Part shown: piece after piece, positions 44,812 through 55,185 of the stretch
Position numbering within the stretch: the stretch's first letter is position 1
Layout: each line of letters begins with the position of its first letter
Assembly: GCA_008727115.1 (NCBI GenBank)
Contig: CP044131.1
Location: 3,162,001 to 3,226,000, forward strand
DNA length: 64,000 bases
Reading direction: 5' to 3'
Origin: Comamonas testosteroni
GTDB lineage: Bacteria; Pseudomonadota; Gammaproteobacteria; Burkholderiales; Burkholderiaceae_C
Made by a program: the position numbers and the translations under genes
The notes under the pieces: model-generated
Seen by the model: the letters and a program-made list of their open reading frames with translations, nothing else
Told to the model about the DNA's origin: nothing
The model's database searches: none

Positions 44812-45982
44812 GGAACCTCTGCAAAACTCGATTTCAAGCGTGATAGTGCTTGAACGAGTGTGATGTTTGCTTGCCTGTGACACTCAAGATGCCCGCGTTT
44901 CGCGGGCATCTTGCTTTTTACGCACCCACACCAGGCTTGGGTTGGCTGTTCACTAGCAAACGGCCACGGGCCATCCACAAGTTCGCCAAGGCAAACAGGG
45001 TATGCAATTGCTGCGTGTTCTTTCTCAAGCCTCGGTAGCGAACTTTGACGTGGCCAAACTGACGCTTGATGACTCTGAATGGGTGTTCGACCTTGGCCCG
45101 GATTTTGGACTTCACCTGCTCAAGCTGCTCTTGCATGGCCGATACCGGGTGCTGAAGGTCTAGAGCCTTGCGCTGGCTGCGCTTCATGGCGATATGCCAT
45201 TGGAATTTGCGCTCAGGTTCTGGCGTCGGCATGTCGGGGCGTTTATCTGCACCTTGGTAGCCTGCATCGCCATAGCCATCAACCTCTTTTCCATGCAGCA
45301 GGCTGTTGGCTTCAACGACATCACTGACGTTGGCCGAAGTGCCTCGCACTGTGTGCACCAGACCAGAATCAGCATCCACGCCAATATGGGCCTTCATGCC
45401 GAAGTACCACTGATTGCCCTTCTTGGTCTGGTGCATTTCAGGATCACGAGATTTGGTGCTGTTTTTGGTTGAACTGGGAGCTGCAATCAGCGTCGCATCC
45501 ACAATGGTTCCCGTGCGAAGCAGCAGCTTTTTACGCTCCAGCAAGTCCGTGACCGTCTTCAGAATTTGCTCGGCCAGTTTGTGTCTTTCCAATAGATGAC
45601 GAAACCGCAGGATAGTGCTCTCATCAGGCGTGGCACTGCCCCATGACAGGCCAACGAATTCCCGAAACAAGGGCATGTCATGCAGCGCTTCTTCCATAGC
45701 TGGATCACTGAGGTTGAACCACTGCTGCATAAAGTGAATGCGCAGCAGCATCTCCACAGGAAATGGAGGCCGCCCTTTGTGACCTTCAGGTGCATATGGC
45801 GCAATCAAGTCCACCAACTCTTGCCATGGAACGACTTGCTGCATCTGCTCCAGGAATTCGCGTTTGCGTGTTTTTTTGGTGGAAAGGTTCAGGCCAAGAT
45901 CAAATTGCTGCATAGGCCGGGATGCTGCCGCACCCGGCACGCATGTGCAAGCACATGCGTTGGGGATTTATGCAGAGGTTCC
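44812..45982 (-). mobile_element. IS5-group insertion sequence, copy B, inside czcA-type gene
   Basis: 1171 bp, ends GGAACCTCTGCA, flanked by CTAG (44808-44811 and 45983-45986). The sequence appears identical to copy A, implying recent movement. The two copies in direct orientation could delete or amplify the 2.9-kb segment between them by recombination. Confidence 0.95.
44918..45913 (-). CDS. IS5-group transposase, copy B
   Basis: 331 residues, the same product as copy A over its full length, including all DDE residues. Located antisense within the interrupted RND gene. Confidence 0.93.
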   Translation of the reverse strand: MQQFDLGLNLSTKKTRKREFLEQMQQVVPWQELVDLIAPYAPEGHKGRPPFPVEMLLRIHFMQQWFNLSDPAMEEALHDMPLFREFVGLSWGSATPDESTILRFRHLLERHKLAEQILKTVTDLLERKKLLLRTGTIVDATLIAAPSSTKNSTKSRDPEMHQTKKGNQWYFGMKAHIGVDADSGLVHTVRGTSANVSDVVEANSLLHGKEVDGYGDAGYQGADKRPDMPTPEPERKFQWHIAMKRSQRKALDLQHPVSAMQEQLEQVKSKIRAKVEHPFRVIKRQFGHVKVRYRGLRKNTQQLHTLFALANLWMARGRLLVNSQPKPGVGA

Positions 45983-45986
45983 CTAG

Positions 45987-48900
45987 TGCTACTCGCAGCA
46001 CTGGCACTGGCACTGGCCGGCGCCTGGGCCTATGTGCATCTACCCATAGATGCGTTCCCCGACATCTCACCAACCCAGGTCAAAGTGATCCTGAAGGTGC
46101 CGGGCATGACGCCTGAGGAGGTGGAGCAGCGCGTCTCCACCCCCGTAGAGCAGGAGCTGCTGGGTCTGCCGCACAAGACCATCGTGCGCTCGGTTTCCAA
46201 GTACGGCATCAGCGACGTGACCGTGGACTTCTCGGAAGGCACGGACGTTTACTGGGCTCGCCAGCAGGTCTCCGAAAGGCTGGCCGGCATACAGCGCGAC
46301 CTGCCTGCTAGCGCAGAAGGAGGGCTGGCCCCCATCACCACGCCGTTGGGCGAGATGTTCATGTTTACGGTTGATGGCGAGAGCTACTCTCTGGCCGAGC
46401 GCCGACGTGTGCTGGATTGGGTGATAAGGCCGGCCTTGCGCACTGTCGCCGGCGTTGCCGACGTGAATGCCTTGGGTGGCGTGGTACGGAGCTACGAGGT
46501 GATTCCCGACCCCGCGAGGCTGCGCGCGCGTGGCGTGGCCTTGGAGCAGTTGCGTCAGGCACTCGACACCAACAATCGCAACGATGGAGCAGGCCGACTG
46601 GACCGAGGTGAGGAGCATTGGGTGGTACGCGTGGAAGGTGGCGTGCGCGGGATCGACGATTTGCGGGCCGTCGTGATCGTTCCGGCCAGAAACGGACAGG
46701 CCGCAGCCACGGTAGGTGATGTGGCCACGGTGCGCCTGGGCGAGGCCACTCGCAACGGCGCCGTGAGTCGTGATGGCCAGGGCGAGGCCGTCCAGGGACT
46801 GGTTCTGGGACTGCGCGGCGTGGATGCTCGCAGTCTGGTCGATGCAGTGCAGGCCAGACTGGACGAGCTGGTACCGCGCCTGCCCAAAGGGATGAGCATC
46901 CAGGTGTTCTATAACCGAGGCGAACTGGTTTCGCGTGCCGCCGGCACCGTAGTGCGCGCATTGGTCGAAGCCAGCGTGCTCGTAGTCGTCATCCTTTATC
47001 TGTTCCTTGGCGGCGTGCGCGCTGCATTGGTAGTGGCTGCCACACTCCCTCTGTCCATGCTGGCCACATTCCTGCTCATGCGCTACGTGGGCCTGACGGC
47101 CAATCTGATGAGCCTGGGTGGTCTGGCCATCGCTTTGGGCATGTTGGTGGATGCCTCGGTGGTTGTGGTGGAGAACATCGAGACAGCACTGGCTCACAAG
47201 CAAGAAGATGCGTCTTCGGCAAAGTCCGTGGACCGTTTCGGCCTGATCCGGGATGCCGTATCGGCAGTGTCTGCCCCCATGCTGGCAGGCGTTTCCATCA
47301 TCGCCATTGTGTTCCTGCCGCTGCTGACGCTGCAAGGCCTGGAAGGCAAGCTGTTCGCGCCAGTCGCCCTGACCATCGTTCTGGCCCTTGGCGCGTCTGT
47401 ACTCATCGCATTTACTGTTGTTCCGGCGCTGGCTTCACTGCTGCTGCGCTCGCATGCCATTGATGCACCCTGGCTGATGCGAAAGCTGTCCGGCGGCTTT
47501 GCCTGGGGCGCACCGGCGCACGGTGTTTGGCATCGCACTGGCGACACTGGCCGGCGCAGCGGCCCTGTATCTGTCAGTGGGAAAAACCTTTATGCCAACC
47601 ATGGACGAAGGCGATCTCATCGTGCAGCTGCAAAAAGCCCCGTCAATTTCACTGACCGCATCGCTGGATATGGATCAGCGCGTGCAACAAGCCCTACTCG
47701 AAGGAGTCCCGGAAATCAGCTCCATCGTGGCGCGCACGGGCTCGGACGATCTGGGACTGGACCCCATGGGCCTCAACGAGACCGACACCTTTCTGGTGCT
47801 CAAGCCACGTGCTGAGTGGCGTGGCAGCAAGGAAGATATTGCAGATGCCATCCGCCGCGTGATGGAAGGCTTTCCGGGCCTGATCTACGGCTTTACGCAG
47901 CCCATCGAGATGCGCGTGTCCGAGATGCTGACCGGCTCGCGAGGCGACGTGGCCATCAAGATCTTCGGTACCGACCTGGCCAAGATCGATGCCGCAGCCC
48001 AGGCGATTGCTGCACGCATGCGCACCGTCTCCGGCGCCTCCGAAGTCATTGCCCCCAGCAACAGCGGCGTGCAATACCTGCAAGTCGTTCTCAATCGTGC
48101 TGCACTTGGTCAATCCGGCTTTTCTGGTGATGCCTTGCAGGCCCAGCTACGCGCATTGATTGAGGGCGATCGTATAGGCATCGTGCCCGAAGGCATGGTA
48201 CGTACGCCGCTACTGCTTCGTGGTGGAACGGCGCTGCGGCACTCCCCCGAAGGCCTGGCAAGCCTTCTTGTGACCGCCCCCGATGGGACCACCTGGCCAC
48301 TCACTTCGCTAGCGACACTTTCCCCTCAGGACGGACCGGTACGTATCGACCATGAGGACGGAGCGCGTTTCGCCGTGGTTCAGGTCAATGTCGAAGGACG
48401 CGATCTCGCAAGCTTCGTAAGCGAGGCCCAGGCATCTGCGGCTGCCGACCCCGCACTCAAGGATCTGCGCATTGTCTGGGGCGGCCAGTTCGAAAACCAG
48501 CAGCGCGCGGCCGCCCGCCTTGCGTTGGTCGTTCCTGTGGCGCTCTCGGCGATCTTCGTGTTGCTGGTTCTCACCTTCCGCTCAATGCGACAGGCCTTGC
48601 TGGTCATTGCCAACATTCCGTTCGCACTAGTGGGAGGCATGGCCGCATTGCGCATAAGCGGCGAATACCTGTCGGTGCCCGCCTCTGTGGGCTTTATTGC
48701 ACTGCTGGGCATTGCCGTGCTCAACGGCGTGGTGCTGGTTTCGCACTTCAACGCACTGCTGGCGTCGGGGATGGAGCTGACCCAGGCTGTACGCCAAGGC
48801 GTGCGCGACCGCCTCAGGCCTGTGCTGATGACGGCCTGCATCACGGCTCTGGGCATGGTGCCGCTGCTGCTGGCTACTGGCCCTGGCTCGGAAATTCAGC

Positions 48901-49022
48901 GTCCGTTGGCAGTCGTCGTGGCAGGGGGATTGATCAGTTCCACGGCTCTGACCTTGCTGTTGTTACCACTGCTGTTTGAGCGCTTTGGCGTAGCACGTAG
49001 TGCTAGGAAGGTACAAAAATGA
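45987..49022 (+). pseudogene. Heavy-metal RND pump (CzcA/CusA-type), interrupted and frameshifted
   Basis: The body of a roughly 1,030-residue pump. The first part reads VLLAALALALAGAWAYVHLPIDAFPDISPTQ... with TM4 GGLAIALGMLVDASVVVVENI, up to MRKLSGGFAWGA at about 47510. There the frame slips: the continuing homology (HRRTVFGIALATLAG, VGKTFMPTMDEGDL, ... GFIALLGIAVLNGVVLVS) is in another frame. Removing one G from the GGGG run at 47505-47508 would join them (GFAWAHRRTVFG). With the IS insertion this makes two lesions, so the pump should be inactive. Metal specificity is unclear. Confidence 0.88.
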
Positions 49023-50332
49023 AAGCTGCAAACGCTTTTTGCAATAGAGCCCACGGTAGCTCCAAATCGTATTTTCTGAGTTTGCCAATGAAAAATCGTC
49101 TGCTTCATGCCTGTGCCGTAGTTCTACTTTTTACGAGTGCAGCCCAGGCTCAGAGCTACCTGCCTTCGGAGACGGCGGTGCGCATGGCGGTAGAACAGTC
49201 GCCTACCGTGCAAGCGGCCGACGCAGCACGAAGGGGCGCTCAGGCTCGAGCCGACGGTCTGCGCGTGGGCCCTCATGAAACGGTAATCCGAGCTAGTGGT
49301 CAGCGCCGTTGGACCCATGATGGCTCCGGTCAGCGCTTTACTGAAGGTCAGATCGCGATAGAGCGACCACTGAGACTATGGGGAAAGGCCGCAGTTGATG
49401 CAGAGCTAGCCGAGGCAACTAGAGCCACAGGTCGTTTGGCAGCGCAAGACGCCCGGCACGAAACGGCACGTCAGTTGCTGGCTTTGTGGTTCGCGGCTCT
49501 ACGCGCTGGTCAGGCCCGCCAGGCGGCACAGGGCAATGCCGATGCCGCTGCGGAATTGGCCAACATCACCGAGCGTCGCCTGCGTGTTGGCGACGCGGCC
49601 AGACTTGAAGCCGAGTTGGCTGCCGCCGAGCAGGCCCGCATGCAAGCAGCACTGGCAGGGGCGGAGGCCGCTCAGACCTCGGCAAGGGCCGATCTCTGTG
49701 CGCGGTTTCCCGATCTGTGTCCCATGGCCAGCACTTCCACTGATGCGGCCACCTTGCCCACACCACCGAGCGGATCAGAGACTCAGCTGCGTTTGCGCTA
49801 CATAGAACACAGCCATGAGTATCTATTAGCACAGTCCGAGGAGGCCTTGGCTCTGCACCAGGCCCGCCGCACGGATCTCGAGCGCCGCCCGGATCCCACT
49901 GTAGGAGTGTTTGCGACTAGCGAGCGTGGTGGCTCCGAACGTATTGCAGGCATCAGTATCAGTCTGCCACTAGGTTCGGTACATCGACAATCGCAGGCAG
50001 CGGCTGCGCTGGCAGATGCCGACGCGGCACTGTCACGCCGTTTGGCAGTGGAAAGGCGACTGGGCGCTGAGTTCGATGTGCTCTGGAGTCAGTTGAAAGG
50101 AAAGCGTGCGGCAGCCACGGCACAGGCTCAAACAGTAACGCTTCAGCGCAGTGCGACCGACCGAGCAATGCGAGCCTATCGTGCCGGTGAATCTGGATTA
50201 GCCGATCTGCTGGCGGCACGCCGGGTGCTCGCTGAGGCAGTGCTGGCTGAGCGCATGTCACACATCGACACGCTGGAAAGCGATAGTCGTCTGCGGCTGG
50301 ACTTGCATGAGATGTGGGATTTTGATGATTAA
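49019..50332 (+). CDS. Outer-membrane efflux channel subunit (TolC/CzcC-like)
   Basis: 437 residues. ATG 49019 is preceded by AGGAAGG and overlaps the pump stop (ATGA); the signal peptide proper begins at Met24 (MKNRLLHACAVVLLFTSAAQA), so 49088 is the alternative start. The rest is the OEP plan: long helical repeats (RMAVEQSPTVQAADAARRGAQARADGLRVG; the second repeat starting YIEHSHEYLLAQSEEALALHQAR). It would be the exit duct of the efflux complex. Intact but now without a working pump in cis. Confidence 0.85.
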   Translation: MKAANAFCNRAHGSSKSYFLSLPMKNRLLHACAVVLLFTSAAQAQSYLPSETAVRMAVEQSPTVQAADAARRGAQARADGLRVGPHETVIRASGQRRWTHDGSGQRFTEGQIAIERPLRLWGKAAVDAELAEATRATGRLAAQDARHETARQLLALWFAALRAGQARQAAQGNADAAAELANITERRLRVGDAARLEAELAAAEQARMQAALAGAEAAQTSARADLCARFPDLCPMASTSTDAATLPTPPSGSETQLRLRYIEHSHEYLLAQSEEALALHQARRTDLERRPDPTVGVFATSERGGSERIAGISISLPLGSVHRQSQAAAALADADAALSRRLAVERRLGAEFDVLWSQLKGKRAAATAQAQTVTLQRSATDRAMRAYRAGESGLADLLAARRVLAEAVLAERMSHIDTLESDSRLRLDLHEMWDFDD

Positions 50333-50450
50333 TGCAGCCTGAATCTACCCTCGACGTTTTCTGCCCTGCAATCTGAATCAAACCAATTCGACGCAACGTG
50401 ATGAATGACGGAAATCAACACGTTCTTCGCCGAAAGATAAGGAAACAACA

Positions 50451-50975
50451 ATGACCCGTTCAGACTCATATCCTCGCTCGCTGGTGCTGTTGCACTGGAT
50501 GGTTTTCGTCGCAGCAGCGCTCACAGTCGCTGCCATCGAACTCAAGGGCTTTTTCCCAAAGGGGTCAGCTGATCGTGCGCAGATGACTCTATGGCATGAA
50601 AGCTTTGGCCTCGCCGTACTGCTGCTCATGACAATCCGCCTTGTGGTGCGCGTCAGCGTCCAAGTGCCGCCGCTGCCCCCAGGTCCTCGTTGGATGGAGA
50701 TTTCTGCTCACGCTATGCACTGGTTGCTGTACCTGTTGATGCTGGGTATGCCGGTGCTGGGAGTATTGACCTTGACTTGGTCCGGTAAGCCCATCGCTTT
50801 TTTTGGCGCCTCTTGGACATTGCCGTTGACTGTCGATGTGCCACTGAGCCGCAGCATTAAGGAGATTCACGAGGTAGGAGCAAACTTGGTATTCGCTGCC
50901 GTGGGTCTTCATGCAGTCGCCGCTCTATGGCACCAGTTCATAGTTAAGGATGGCCTTCTGCTGCGTATGCGTTGA
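50451..50975 (+). CDS. Cytochrome b561 family protein
   Basis: 174 residues, four membrane helices with the haem-ligand His residues of the family: His16 (SLVLLHWMVF), His49 (MTLWHESFGL), His143/His155 (IHEVGANLVFAAVGLHAVAALWHQF). AAGGAA lies upstream of the ATG. Such di-haem proteins move electrons from quinol or act on superoxide in the inner membrane. It stands downstream of the metal-efflux genes, and a functional link is not evident. Confidence 0.88.
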   Translation: MTRSDSYPRSLVLLHWMVFVAAALTVAAIELKGFFPKGSADRAQMTLWHESFGLAVLLLMTIRLVVRVSVQVPPLPPGPRWMEISAHAMHWLLYLLMLGMPVLGVLTLTWSGKPIAFFGASWTLPLTVDVPLSRSIKEIHEVGANLVFAAVGLHAVAALWHQFIVKDGLLLRMR

Positions 50976-51534
50976 GCATTGGCTACGTCAACATTCGATG
51001 GGGCCAATGCCTGGCAGCTCAGTCATAGTAGTGACAGGCAAGCTCCTATCTCCATTGCGGCCAAGCCAAGGCGGATACTTGTCCCATACTTGGAGCAGCT
51101 TGTATGTATACAGGTGTCGGGGTAGAGGGGCAGGCCGCTATCGGCTGTTAGCGCAGACAGAATATGCTATGACGTCTCCAGCGGTCCTTTGAGCCAATGC
51201 GTGGCAAACCGCGCAATCGAGCGGCCGGTCCCGAGGGTGAAGCGGCCGTTGAGAACAGGTAGCCTTCAACGGCTGGTGTTGGCCATTGCTGCCGCTCAGG
51301 TACCGAACCGTGAATGACTCAGATCAGCCTGAAGCTGCCACGCCGGAGGTCGGTTCTGCAGCGATGGAAGTCGATTGAGACTGCAGCTCGTGTAGGTACG
51401 ATGGTGCCAGAAGCGCACGCCACGTTAGCACGATTAGACACTATCGACCATGTGCAGCACCTTGATATCCATTGCCACGAAGCCGAACGGCTTGAACCGT
51501 TGCAAGCCTGCGGCTGGTCGCGGTCAGGCGCGCC
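50976..51534. other. Gene-free region with dispersed repeat
   Basis: 51280-51345 (GCTGCCGCTCAGGTA..., GACTCAGATCAGCCTGAAG) matches 22105-22160 upstream of hsdR's end with few changes. No supported gene; the frames present lack RBS and recognisable products. Confidence 0.5.
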
Positions 51535-52898
51535 TCAATCGAAGTTGGTTTCAATTTTGGTGAGGTAACCTAGCGCCTCTATGAGTGGTGCAGGCGGGGT
51601 CTTTCGGGCATCTTTGATGAGACCCATGCCGACGAGACGGATCGTGACGGCTGCCCTTGATGCGCCGAACTGCATCATCAGTTGGGGTGTCACGCCATAA
51701 TAGTTGTTGAGGTTGCACTCCTGGGTGTCAACGAACAACGGGCCGAACCCCTTGTTCTGGACGCCACGAATCTGAATTTGCTCGTAAAACGCTTTACTGA
51801 CACGCTCCCTAGGCATCAGCAAGCACGATGCAAGGTAGTTGGCCTGGATCTCCATGCGCCGTAGCGCAGTGCCGTCGTCGTGGATGCCCTCGATGCCTTC
51901 GTTATCGGAATCGTTGCGCCACTCCGCCTTCAGGTACTTGCCGTGGCCGAGCAAAAGATGGCCGATTTCATGCGCCAGCGTGAAACGATCCCTTCCGGAA
52001 CTAGATCCTGGTATCTCGAACAACTCGATGACCAGCGGCTCGAAGGTTATACGGGCCAGTGGGTGGTTCGGCACGGCGTCGGGTGCCGCTGCCGTGCGAA
52101 TCAGCTTCAGGCCTTTGGCCGCGGGATGACGCGCGCACAATTGCTCCAGGTCAATCTGTCCAGTATCGGCATCGGCGCCAATGCTCGCCAATGCATCTTG
52201 GGCGATCTCTTCGAGCTCGACGAGCTTCAAGTATGGCACCGTATCCGGGCGCTTGGCACGCGCGCACGGCAGCCTGCGCAGTGGGTCATTCTTTGCAAGC
52301 CCGTGAAACACGAGGTCCGCAAAGAAAGTGTTGAGAGAGTTGGTTACACCACGCGGGGACTGCATGTACAGCTCAAATACGGAGCTGCGGTAATCGGGAA
52401 GTGTGAGGCCCGAGTAGGCTTCCAAGTCCCCGGCAGCAGACTTGCCGGCAAAACTTGCTGACGCAGATCGCTGAAGCTCCCACTTCGATCCTGACCGTCG
52501 AAGTAGCGAGCGACGCCCATCCCCTGCGATTTGCAGTAGCTCAGTGCGCTGGATTGGAGCGCGTTGTTAGAAATGAAGATCCCCTTGGTATTGGCCACAC
52601 CTGCCTGTTCGACCTTGGCAAAAAACTCCTCTACGTCATCGACAGGGACAGTCTTTGCGTAGCTTTTGCACTCTACGAGAATGAGCACGGAATAGTCGGA
52701 GGCGCCTGGGAAGCTGATCTCGATCGAAATGTCGAAGATGATGTTCGCCTTGCGCTTCTCGGAGTAATACCCTTTGCGTCGAAAGATACGGCAACAGTCC
52801 TTCCGGGCGAAGAAGCGATCAGTATCGATCTGAGCCTCGAGTAGATTGAAGACCGCGATTTCGAGCGCATCGCCTTTTTTCGTGGTGTTCACGGGCAT
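51535..52898 (-). pseudogene. Mrr-like nuclease / ImmA-IrrE protease fusion, frameshifted
   Basis: About 454 codons. N-terminal PD-(D/E)xK nuclease from MPVNTTKKGDALEIAVFNLL, with IIFDISIEI and VLILVECKSYAK, ends in frame one at YFDGQD. From KWELQRSASASFAGKSAAGDLEAYSG onward the second frame continues into a metallopeptidase with RFTLAHEIGHLLLGHGKYLKAE (HEIGH) and a later zinc Glu in MEIQANYLAS. Known fusion proteins read RYFD...KWELTRS in one frame, so a single base is missing at about 52486-52487. Either a real inactivating mutation, a sequencing error or, less likely, programmed frameshifting. Confidence 0.82.
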
Positions 52899-53126
52899 CG
52901 GTGGGGGTTGTGACGGCTTATTTTCATGGAAGTTAAGGTCATGCCGTTCACAGTCCCTTGCCGCGCTCACTGGCGCCAACGACTGCTTGCCACAAGCTTC
53001 CGCCGGCGAAGGTGACGAGCGACAGCTTCAGGCGCAGAGCTGCAGTCTGAGTGTCTCCGTTGAACGTCGGCAGTCAGCCTATACCTGTCCTTCAAACAGG
53101 CTCATCACTCAGTCACCGACACCTAC

Positions 53127-54104
53127 CTAGGCCTTTTCACTCATACGCCTCCTCTTTTCAATACGAGAGCGCTGCTCTTGCCTGATAGTGCCTTTGCGCA
53201 GGGTACGTGACAGCCCTGGCACGGCAAATCGCACCGCAAGATCTTGTTCGGTGAGGTACTTAGCGATGCACTCTAGCCCTTTGCGAGTACGTTCATCAAA
53301 CTGGTGAAAGGTACCTACTGCTGGATAGCTCATGTTCCTGAGGTGCTCTGGAGTGTTGCAGTTGCTATAGGTGCCCTTGCCATTGGTCACAGAAGCATTC
53401 CAGTACTCTCCTATGGCCTTAGCCATCGTTACGTCCTTGCGTACGACAGAGCCGTTAAAAAACAGCAGGGTGTGCATGTGCACCCCTCTTTTCTCCCCGT
53501 ATTCAAACTTCACCGCATAGCCCACGTAGGAGCTCATATAGCGGTCTTCGACATACTTCTTCAAACGCTCCCAGCTTTGTGGAGCTCCTTCGCTATCCTC
53601 TTCTGTGTAGAGGTCTAAACGAATGATCATCAGCTTGGAATAGGCAGCCTTCAGGTCTAGGATGTACTGAAGCAATGACTTGCTGGTAGCGCGCTCATTG
53701 CGCTTAAGGTTTTCCAGCTCATCACAGATGTCCTTACCCTCTAGACCATCCCGAACGCGTTGGAGTAACAGACTTGCTTGCACCTGCTGGAAGTGCCCAA
53801 CATCCTGGCGCACAACCTCCTGCTCAAGGCTGGCAATGAAACACTTTAGATATGGGTTAGAGTTGGGACCTTGGCCTAAGCTGAAGGGGTCATCTACGGG
53901 ACAGTTCTGGACCAAGTCATTGAGATCTTGCTCAAGACCTTGGTCAAATGAATCGCTATCGAAGTTTTCTTCATCAAGGTACTCTTCCAAATCTTTCCGG
54001 ATATCCTTCATCTTTTGGTTGAGCTGGCAAACCCATGCAGCGATGGCTGCATGGTCTACATCAGCTTCGATATACTGCTGAGAGAAGTCGTTGTTAAAGC
54101 GCAT
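53127..54104 (-). CDS. Inovirus Gp2 / YagK-YfjJ family protein (HUH-like replication protein)
   Basis: 325 residues. The C-terminal domain (about 150-300) reads SYVGYAVKFEYGEKRGVHMH-TLLFFNG, with H-x-H of HUH endonucleases, then GEYWNASVTNGKGTYSNCN and VGTFHQFDERTRKGLECIAKYLTEQD, the pattern of the E. coli prophage proteins YfjJ and YagK. In integrative satellites this type probably starts rolling-circle replication of the excised element. The N-terminal 130 residues are acidic and helical. Followed upstream by an AT-rich gap that could hold its origin. Confidence 0.78.
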   Translation of the reverse strand: MRFNNDFSQQYIEADVDHAAIAAWVCQLNQKMKDIRKDLEEYLDEENFDSDSFDQGLEQDLNDLVQNCPVDDPFSLGQGPNSNPYLKCFIASLEQEVVRQDVGHFQQVQASLLLQRVRDGLEGKDICDELENLKRNERATSKSLLQYILDLKAAYSKLMIIRLDLYTEEDSEGAPQSWERLKKYVEDRYMSSYVGYAVKFEYGEKRGVHMHTLLFFNGSVVRKDVTMAKAIGEYWNASVTNGKGTYSNCNTPEHLRNMSYPAVGTFHQFDERTRKGLECIAKYLTEQDLAVRFAVPGLSRTLRKGTIRQEQRSRIEKRRRMSEKA

Positions 54105-54592
54105 TAATTTACCCGGTAAGTGATTGAAGTTAAACGCTCAAACCTCCTAAGAGTTTGAGCTCTGCATCAGATACTTATCTTGAGTAAAAATATGCCTAGA
54201 AACCTAGCTACCCTAAGTAGGTAGCTAGGGTTAAAAACTATCATTTCATCTTTAGGCAAAGAAAAACCTGCCTGACTGCCATGTCAATGGCAGACACCAT
54301 AAAGCTATCAAATCTCTTATTATTTTTACATCTACCCTGTCTATGCATCTGCTAGAACAGATGCTAGAAATCATAGCCTATCATTTAAAAATATAAGAGA
54401 CTAATCTTCCAATGGTTATTTATCATTAATAAAAATTACTACTACAGCATTAATAGATAATATTTTTAATATTAATAACCTACACTCCCAATTCTTTCGA
54501 TTCAAAAACAAGTAAAAACAAACAAAAAACCTTGAGCAAACAATGAAAATATAGTCCTGGTTTTATCCAGGACTATAAAAGTTATATCCGAT
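54105..54592. other. Very AT-rich gap (candidate origin/regulatory region)
   Basis: 488 bp without a gene, much more AT-rich than its surroundings, including runs such as TAGATAATATTTTTAATATTAA and several TAGCTACC/GGTAGCTAGG inverted elements near 54200. Lies between the Gp2-like gene and the AlpA-type regulator. Confidence 0.4.
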
Positions 54593-54811
54593 TCATACAG
54601 CAGATAGTTTACTGGATATCCAGCTATCAACCTGGTGCTCTATCCAAGCCACCGAGTGGGCTCCGATACTGATTTGCCGTGGGAAATGTGGATCGTAGTA
54701 TTTAGAGCTTTTATCTAGTTTGGCGTACAAGGTAGTTTTCGAAATATTTAGCTTATTGCAAACTTGGGTTGCACGCAAGAGTTTCAGAGGGGTAGTGGCT
54801 GCAGTAGACAT
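54593..54811 (-). CDS. AlpA-family transcriptional regulator / excisionase-like
   Basis: 72 residues: KLLRATQVCNKLNISKTTLYAKLDKSSKYYDPHFPRQISIG...SVAWIEHQVDSWISSKL is the MerR-like winged helix of AlpA proteins. AlpA of CP4-57 activates the integrase/excision of its own prophage. Between the integrase side and the Gp2-like gene it is well placed to control excision of the island. Complete length for the family. Confidence 0.88.
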   Translation of the reverse strand: MSTAATTPLKLLRATQVCNKLNISKTTLYAKLDKSSKYYDPHFPRQISIGAHSVAWIEHQVDSWISSKLSAV

Positions 54812-55185
54812 CGTTGGACTCGCTGTATGTGTGCTCCAGTCCAGGCTGGGAGCAATGCTGTGAAATGAGCCGACGAAACCGTTTCGCAGTGTCCGAAGCG
54901 GTTCGACTCAAAACATCTGTCAACGGGTAAAAAAACGCTCAACCACCTGCGTGGCCTCTGGGTCTATGGTGCACCCACGCTATAGAAAAACCCTCACCCC
55001 ATCAGCTTACCCGCCCTTCTTTGTCGTCCATCCATGAGCCACGTCCTTAGCCATGAGCAATTCACTAAAAGCCACTTTAAAGCACACAAATTACCTAGAA
55101 AAGATACTTAACTTTTCAATAAAAAAGAAGAATTTGTACTGAAAAATAAGAATTTTTTAATCTCAAAAAAGAAGAACTTAAAAAA
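54812..55185. other. Gene-free AT-rich region
   Basis: 374 bp. Contains GAAAAATAAGAA and AAAAAAGAAGAA direct repeats near 55110-55170. Probably the promoter of the AlpA-type gene (right side of it on the minus strand) and the 3' end of the next gene. Confidence 0.4.

Noticed and set aside
46067..47335. Long His/Gln-rich frame antisense to the RND pump
   Set aside because: Shadow of the conserved pump sequence; composition is typical of antisense frames.
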